Of a DNA stretch of 46,236 bases, positions 40,986 through 46,236 are shown piece after piece. How positions within the stretch are numbered: position 1 is the first letter of the stretch; each line of letters begins with the position of its first letter. The notes beneath the pieces were generated by a model, which saw only the letters and a list, made by a program, of their open reading frames with translations, was not told where the DNA came from and ran no database searches. The stretch is from a virus. The stretch spans positions 1 through 46,236 of IMG/VR virus record IMGVR_UViG_3300031669_000052. The stretch is one strand, 5' to 3'. The translations under genes and the position numbers were made by a program.

Positions 40986-43900
40986 GTAATTTAAGGGAGG
41001 GGCTTTCTAATTTAAAATTAGGAGTTCCTCCCTTCTTCTTTTTCTTTTCATCTATATAAATCCCCAAGATAATCTGATAAGGATCTCCCCCTCTGCTAGC
41101 AGTCTTAACTCCCTTAAGTATCTGATTAGTCATAGGAATACCCCAAGCATATCCAACCGACTTAGCTATCAACATGCTAGCATTCAACTTCTGACGTTTA
41201 GTCATACTGCCCCAATCCATAAGATCATTAACAGCCTTAGCAGCCTCTGGCACATCCTGTGCAAACTCTCCAATTACCCCACCAAGACTACTTCCATACT
41301 TAGTTGATCCGCCCCATACTGGAAGCTTTTCAGTGAACTCTAACAAAGCACTAAAGGTGGCAGAAGGAATTCCTTTACCTTCATCTCTTGATTCCATAAA
41401 CGCATCAACAGGTGTAGGAAATGGAGAGTTAAGTCCCGCTGCTTTGAACATTTCTCCTATAACCATTACACCTATGCTGTACCTAAAAGCTCTACTTACC
41501 TGTTGAGGTTTAGTTATATCAGGATTTTTAACCCCAGCTATATCCTGTAAGATATAATTAAAATCTGCGATTCCAAAGGTCTGAAGAAGCGTAAGCCATT
41601 TGGTAGCAATGCTGGCCTGAATAGGAGAAACAGCTCCTCTAGTTCCCATACCTTGAGTTCTCTCTACAAGATCATCAGCATAGGCTATAGCATCTTTTTC
41701 CCTTAACTTCAATTTACCTTTAGCATAATGAAATCCAGCATTCCATCCAATCTCAGCTACCACACTATCGATTAGGTCCATAGGGGCAAAAGCCATCTTA
41801 GTGGCTATAGCCTTTCCTCCCTTCAGAGTTCCCAACCTCATCTGTTCTACAAAATCACTCCATATCAATTCAGCTTTACGGATATGAAGAGAGTTGGAAA
41901 GAGTCTGAGCTTCTGACTTACTTCCCTTAAAAGGTTTCTCAATCATATACCTACCTGCCCCATATAAAGATGCAAGTAAACCAAGGTTAGCATATACACC
42001 TATGAGGGCCGTAAATTGTTTGACAAATGTCTGAAGATTCCCACCTATAATTCCCACAACTATATTCTTACTCAACTGTTGAGCCACATTCCTGATGAAT
42101 GGATTCTCAATAGCCATAATAGAAGAGGTTCTATCTATTCCCATTATCTCATCAGACCACTTAAGAAGAAGTTGAGACAGTGCTGGGTTATGATTCTTAA
42201 GTATAACAGTACCTTTACCTCCAGGCTTAGGTAGTGGTACTGTAGCTAATTCCTTAAGTTGTGCAGCAAGAGGCCCAGTATAAATCTCCTCCAGTGTGTA
42301 ATTAAGATAAGACTCCATTACTTTGAATACATCCAACTCAATAGGAATATCTGATACCTTACGTACCTTAGCATGAGGATTAAAAATCCCATGGTAGTCA
42401 CTAGATATGGATGAAATTCTACGAGCGTCCGTAGTGGTGATTCCCTCTAGTACTCCCATCTCTCTGAGAACATTCATCTGTCTCATGAGAGGGAGATAGT
42501 TCTCTTTACCATTTTTATCAAGGAGTCTAGGAATAGGCTTCTGTCCTGTATGAGTACGGACATAGTTAACTCTATCCAACATCTTAGAGGTAGTCTTAGT
42601 CATCCAATTGAATACTTCCATTTGCTTAGCATTCATAATAGGAATATCTTCAGGCTTAATTCCCATAGCAGTGAAGGCTTCCTCTCCACCCTTCATATTT
42701 GCATAAGCAGCCAGAGCTAATCCTTCTCTTTCTTTTTTAGTAAGACTATCCTTCTTAAGTGTAATCTCCTTACCTAAAGAGTTATACTCCAACTCTTTTT
42801 TAGTCTTAAGCTCTCTCCAATCACGATAGATTTCAGAGAGTCCAAATCTTCTAAAGGCATTAATCCTAGTTTCAGTAGCCTGAAGATACCGCTGAATAGT
42901 TCCTGTGTGAACGTTAGTTATTTCCCTCCCACTAACAGGATCAACCTTAACATTCAAGTCTCCCCAGATATTATGTCTAGTAGCATTCATTATCTTAGAA
43001 GATAATACTTGAGTGATAGGAGGCATTACACTTTTAATCTCACCTAACTTATTCCTCTTAACAGTTTGATGTACTACGGGGCCACTTGGATTAAGGATCC
43101 TTTCAGTAATAGGATCTAAACTTCTAAGCGTTTCCTTATCCTTAGGCATTTGTGCTAAGGCTACTTTGAACTGGGCAATAGATTCAGGACTCATACCTAT
43201 CATATCTAAGAATTCATCAACACTCTTCCCTGCTTTCTTAGATGCCTCAACAACTTGTTCCATTTTATCTACCGCTATACGAAGAGGGGTTACATCTACT
43301 GACCCTCTCTCATTACTGAATATACTGAAGAGATCTCTAGTTCCATCCTCACTCATCTCACCATAGTCAAGAGTCTCATCTGAGATCCTATTCCTATGTT
43401 CAGAAGTAAGACTCTCCACTCCATCTTCCCATCCAAGATCTTCAAATCCTTCCAACTCAGGTTCAATAAACCATTCTTTACTCAAGGGATCTTGAATCAA
43501 CTCCCCCTTTTTTCCAGTAGCTTCCTTGTAAGTATTACCCTCAGCCTCAGACTTGAAGGTAGCAAAGTTAGAATCAATGACCGGAAGATCTTTCGGTGTT
43601 ACTGGAACTTCTTTTGCTACGTTGATTTTATCCACATAGCGTTCTTTATACTTCTTAAAAGCATCTGCAATCTCTGGACGGATTGTTTCTTTAGGAGCAT
43701 CTACCTTCTTACTCTCCTTAACTAAAGCCTTAAGATCCTTTTTCAACTGAACCTCTTCAGCCTTAAGAACCTCAGGAGTAGGTTCAATCTCAGACTCTAC
43801 ACCTTTAACTTCTTCAGGTACAAAGTCTACATTAGGACGTACAGGAGCATTAGGATCTTTAATAACAGTCCTATAATATTTATCCCCTACCTTAGCCACC

Positions 43901-45507
43901 CAGAATTCCGAACCCTCTGGCTGCTCAGCTTCTATCTTGGCTTTAGCATAGGGGATTTCACTCATAACTTCAAGATCAGCTTTAAGAGCATCCATCGAAG
44001 CATATTCAGGAATATCAGTTTCAATGAACTTTCCTACTGCATACTTGTCACCTATCTTAATCACTTCATGATCTGCGCCTTTACGTTCAGCAACCTTTTG
44101 TGCTGACTCAGGAGATTCAAATCTTCTCTTATCTCTAATCTCATAACCCTCACCTTTGGCCAGAGATGTATTGTCGAATTCAGAGATTATCTTATCAACA
44201 GTAATCTCAGATTTATTAACTCCGCCTAGTACTTCTAACTTCTTTCCAGTCCTCTTCTCATAAACTCCACCTACCATATTAAATAGCTGTTGAGGAAAGG
44301 ATACCTGCTCGTGTAATTTATTATCCCTAATATTCTTAAACACATCAACCATTATAGCCTGATCTTCAACTGGAATAGAGTTCTCAAAATGTTTAAGAGC
44401 TACATCAGGATTATCCATTTCAGAAGTTAGAATATCAGTGCCTGTAGGTTCTAACTTCTTACCCATTTCTGGAAGATTAATAGGAGTTGCAGTCTCCTCA
44501 ACAGGGGAAATCTCAGGAGTAAGTACAGCATCTCTATCTTTAATAAACTTCTCAATCAAAGCCTGAGACTTCGGACCTACACCTTTCATACTTTTAAAAT
44601 CTACTCCTTTTGCGTCTCCTTCAAGATCACTGATAATCTTAGCAGTTCTATTCAATGCCCCCTTAGCATGGCCCTCTCTCTTAAGAGCCTCAGTCATAAG
44701 ACCTTCAGCTATAGACTGATTACCTTCAAACTTAGTCTTAACATTTGAAGATACAGCTTCCTTAATATTGAAATTCCTCAATGCCTCTAATGCTGCGGAT
44801 GCTACATCAGGAGGTGTATCAACTGGGATAGCCTTCTCAACTTCCTTGAAATCTGAGATAGTTAAAGGTTTACCTTTCTGCAATTTACCAGTAACTAATG
44901 GAAGTCCAAGAAGAAGTGAATTAGTAACATAATGAGATGCTTGAACTCTTTTATCAACCTCTTCTTTTGGAGTGGTAGGATCTGCCAACTGTCTTACAGT
45001 ATTCCCTACTGATCCAAGAAGAGTTCCAAATACTAAATCAATAGGCTTCATTAACAGTTTGCCTGTATCAGTAGTAGGATGATAAGTTCCGGCAGCACTT
45101 ATCTTCTCTGCAACTTTCTGTCCTTCAGCAAAACCTCCAGCTACATCAAACTTATCACCCCTACTTTGAGGAAGCATAGCTGTAAGAGCTGTAGGAGCTG
45201 ATGCAACTTGCCCAAATGGGAAAGCTATAAGTCCAGAGATCATTCCTGCAATAGCTTCAGGAACTCCCAATGCTACATCCTTAGCAGCCCCATATAATCC
45301 AGGTTCTGCAACAGAAGGCTCAGACTTAGTTAGAGATTCCATCAATGCAGGAACTACTGCATCTCCAAAGAGAGTCTTAGGTTGAACTTTAGGAGCCTCA
45401 ACTTTAACTGGAGCTGCAGGAGTAGCAACTATAGGAACTTCATCAAACTGATCAAAAGCATTACTCCCAGTTGCTACAGAGTCAAACTGATCAAACGGGT
45501 TTGCCAT
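40972..45507 (-). CDS. Large candidate ejection / polyvalent virion protein
   Basis: The 1511-residue product starts with the duplicated phrase NPFDQFD / NAFDQFDEVP, an N-terminal signature of large phage virion proteins. It then has a long disordered and helical region, an alpha-rich part from about 860, and hydrophobic helices near 1160-1200 (GVYANLGLLASLYGAG). Size, helix content and position at the end of the late arm fit an internal virion protein such as T7 gp16 or polyvalent DarB-like proteins. No lysozyme or protease motif was seen. It contains palindrome J. Confidence 0.75.
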   Translation of the reverse strand: MANPFDQFDSVATGSNAFDQFDEVPIVATPAAPVKVEAPKVQPKTLFGDAVVPALMESLTKSEPSVAEPGLYGAAKDVALGVPEAIAGMISGLIAFPFGQVASAPTALTAMLPQSRGDKFDVAGGFAEGQKVAEKISAAGTYHPTTDTGKLLMKPIDLVFGTLLGSVGNTVRQLADPTTPKEEVDKRVQASHYVTNSLLLGLPLVTGKLQKGKPLTISDFKEVEKAIPVDTPPDVASAALEALRNFNIKEAVSSNVKTKFEGNQSIAEGLMTEALKREGHAKGALNRTAKIISDLEGDAKGVDFKSMKGVGPKSQALIEKFIKDRDAVLTPEISPVEETATPINLPEMGKKLEPTGTDILTSEMDNPDVALKHFENSIPVEDQAIMVDVFKNIRDNKLHEQVSFPQQLFNMVGGVYEKRTGKKLEVLGGVNKSEITVDKIISEFDNTSLAKGEGYEIRDKRRFESPESAQKVAERKGADHEVIKIGDKYAVGKFIETDIPEYASMDALKADLEVMSEIPYAKAKIEAEQPEGSEFWVAKVGDKYYRTVIKDPNAPVRPNVDFVPEEVKGVESEIEPTPEVLKAEEVQLKKDLKALVKESKKVDAPKETIRPEIADAFKKYKERYVDKINVAKEVPVTPKDLPVIDSNFATFKSEAEGNTYKEATGKKGELIQDPLSKEWFIEPELEGFEDLGWEDGVESLTSEHRNRISDETLDYGEMSEDGTRDLFSIFSNERGSVDVTPLRIAVDKMEQVVEASKKAGKSVDEFLDMIGMSPESIAQFKVALAQMPKDKETLRSLDPITERILNPSGPVVHQTVKRNKLGEIKSVMPPITQVLSSKIMNATRHNIWGDLNVKVDPVSGREITNVHTGTIQRYLQATETRINAFRRFGLSEIYRDWRELKTKKELEYNSLGKEITLKKDSLTKKEREGLALAAYANMKGGEEAFTAMGIKPEDIPIMNAKQMEVFNWMTKTTSKMLDRVNYVRTHTGQKPIPRLLDKNGKENYLPLMRQMNVLREMGVLEGITTTDARRISSISSDYHGIFNPHAKVRKVSDIPIELDVFKVMESYLNYTLEEIYTGPLAAQLKELATVPLPKPGGKGTVILKNHNPALSQLLLKWSDEIMGIDRTSSIMAIENPFIRNVAQQLSKNIVVGIIGGNLQTFVKQFTALIGVYANLGLLASLYGAGRYMIEKPFKGSKSEAQTLSNSLHIRKAELIWSDFVEQMRLGTLKGGKAIATKMAFAPMDLIDSVVAEIGWNAGFHYAKGKLKLREKDAIAYADDLVERTQGMGTRGAVSPIQASIATKWLTLLQTFGIADFNYILQDIAGVKNPDITKPQQVSRAFRYSIGVMVIGEMFKAAGLNSPFPTPVDAFMESRDEGKGIPSATFSALLEFTEKLPVWGGSTKYGSSLGGVIGEFAQDVPEAAKAVNDLMDWGSMTKRQKLNASMLIAKSVGYAWGIPMTNQILKGVKTASRGGDPYQIILGIYIDEKKKKKGGTPNFKLESPSLKLPKGL
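40993..41048 (+). terminator. Forward terminator inside the opposing gene
   Basis: AAGGGAGG (40993-41000) pairs with CCTCCCTT (41027-41034); inside, CTAATTT and AAATTAG pair with a one-base loop. CTTCTTTTTCTTTT follows on the plus strand. It ends the early arm while also encoding the Lys-rich C-terminus of the 1511-residue protein. Confidence 0.85.
43616..43640 (-). repeat. 25-bp near-palindrome, copy J (intragenic)
   Basis: In transcription sense the arms are GCTATGTGGATA and AATCAACGTAGC around a central A. It is the only copy wholly within a gene (residues about 623-631 of the 1511-residue protein) and the only one with GATAAAATC in the core. Confidence 0.75.
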
Positions 45508-46236
45508 TAGATTCCCTCCGGCAAGTATCCATATTTCTTCTTGAATTGATCTTTAAGTGCAGGATTCTTTTTGAGCAAGTCTAATGCCTCTGCAGGAGCT
45601 ACTCCAGTCTTAGGAACTTTAACATATCCACCTTTCTCACCGGTGAAAGGAATCTCCACCCCGCCAATAGTCTTAGGGGAAGTATCAGGAGCTTTAACAT
45701 ACTTATCATTAGGTGAGTGTTTGTTATACAATGCTACATAACTATCAAGTGAGGCAGGATCAAGAGTATTTCCTTTACTATCCTTACCACTTGCGATAGC
45801 AGCACCTATTCCAGCTATCTGAGTATCCATATCTAACTGCTGAGCAGGAGTAACAGGCTTAGGGGCATTAGCATCCCTAGTAGTCTTATCTGATATATCA
45901 GCTCTCCTACTAGCAATATCTGCATTCCTCATAGCCACTGCAAGCAGGCCCTGACTAACTGCAATCTGAGCATCACGGTCAGCTTGACTTGCACGATCTC
46001 TAGCTTCCTGTGCAGTAATTCTTTTCTCTGCAAGTTCCTGCTGAATATTAGCCTTCTTCTCATCCAATGCTAACTTGGCATTAGCTATTACATCTTTCTT
46101 ACCTGCAATATCAGCAGCTTGCTGAGCCATAACTTGATCAGCTTTCATCTTACCTATACTCTGCCCACCTAATAACATCATCTGAATTTCTTCTGGGCCT
46201 AAACCTCTAAGATCTATATCTTGCCCAGCTAGAGCA
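45507..46236 (-). CDS. Coiled-coil virion protein, C-terminal part of the frameshift fusion (runs off contig)
   Basis: From the Met-Met at 46181 the frame has 224 residues with an Ala/Gln/Lys-rich coiled coil (KMKADQVMAQQAADIAGKK ... IQQELAEKRITAQEARDRAS) and a C-terminal domain ending KKYGYLPEGI. On the circular molecule the frame stays open upstream of 46181, through the contig junction, to the slippery site at 230-236, and has no ATG there. It is therefore most likely made as a -1 fusion to the 155-residue ORF. The stop overlaps the large protein's start. Confidence 0.75.
   Translation of the reverse strand, partial: ALAGQDIDLRGLGPEEIQMMLLGGQSIGKMKADQVMAQQAADIAGKKDVIANAKLALDEKKANIQQELAEKRITAQEARDRASQADRDAQIAVSQGLLAVAMRNADIASRRADISDKTTRDANAPKPVTPAQQLDMDTQIAGIGAAIASGKDSKGNTLDPASLDSYVALYNKHSPNDKYVKAPDTSPKTIGGVEIPFTGEKGGYVKVPKTGVAPAEALDLLKKNPALKDQFKKKYGYLPEGI
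46057..46236. repeat. Right copy of 180-bp terminal direct repeat
   Basis: Identical to positions 1-180 except at 46184 (G here, T at 128). It lets the contig ends be joined and the minus-strand virion operon be read through. Confidence 0.95.

Noticed and set aside
1-46236. Integrase, repressor, CRISPR array or insertion sequence
   Set aside because: No recombinase motif, attachment-site pair, spacer-repeat pattern or transposase frame was found; the ten palindromes are too far apart and too varied to be a CRISPR array.

Overview
The window is a complete, lytic-looking tailed phage genome of podovirus-like gene content. The first 180 bases recur as the last 180 bases with one mismatch, so the molecule closes into a circle of about 46,056 bp. 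No integrase, repressor, rRNA, tRNA or CRISPR array was seen. No single-subunit RNA polymerase gene was found, and sigma70-like hexamers occur, so host RNA polymerase probably transcribes it. The host cannot be named from the sequence.

Layout: two divergent arms start near 19.4-19.9 kb. The minus-strand late arm runs leftward from 19.4 kb: small terminase, PLA2-like protein, small membrane protein (candidate holin), T7-type amidase, a small beta-rich protein, large terminase, portal, scaffold-like protein, decoration-like proteins, major capsid protein, adaptor, tail and fibre proteins, two paralogous glycine-zipper virion proteins. It then crosses the contig junction into a coiled-coil virion protein and a 1511-residue candidate ejection protein ending at 40,972. 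The plus-strand early/replication arm runs from 19.7 to 41.0 kb. It opens with about 30 small unknown genes, many zinc-ribbon-like or membrane-anchored. It continues with an ATP-dependent DNA ligase, Fe-S PD-(D/E)XK nuclease, Sak4-like ATPase, DUF669-like ssDNA-binding protein, ParB-HTH-methyltransferase fusion, DnaQ exonuclease, ThyX, a uracil-glycosylase/PolA fusion and a DUF3987-type ATPase. The two arms converge and overlap at 40,972-40,985, where a strong forward terminator lies inside the opposing gene.

Three signals stand out. (1) A textbook -1 frameshift signal at 194-236: slippery CCCTTTC, a 6-nt spacer and a 13-bp hairpin containing the zero-frame stop. It would fuse the 155-residue ORF to the coiled-coil ORF that spans the contig junction. 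(2) Ten copies of a 25-bp near-palindrome around GATTAAATC, spread round the genome. Nine touch gene boundaries, one is inside a gene, and all have the asymmetric central base in the same orientation relative to transcription. (3) Two collinear, diverged ~200-nt elements on opposite strands (13,655-13,883 and 25,883-26,065), each just before the ribosome binding site of a small gene. The ParB/KorB-like HTH-methyltransferase is a candidate, unproven, to bind the palindromes.
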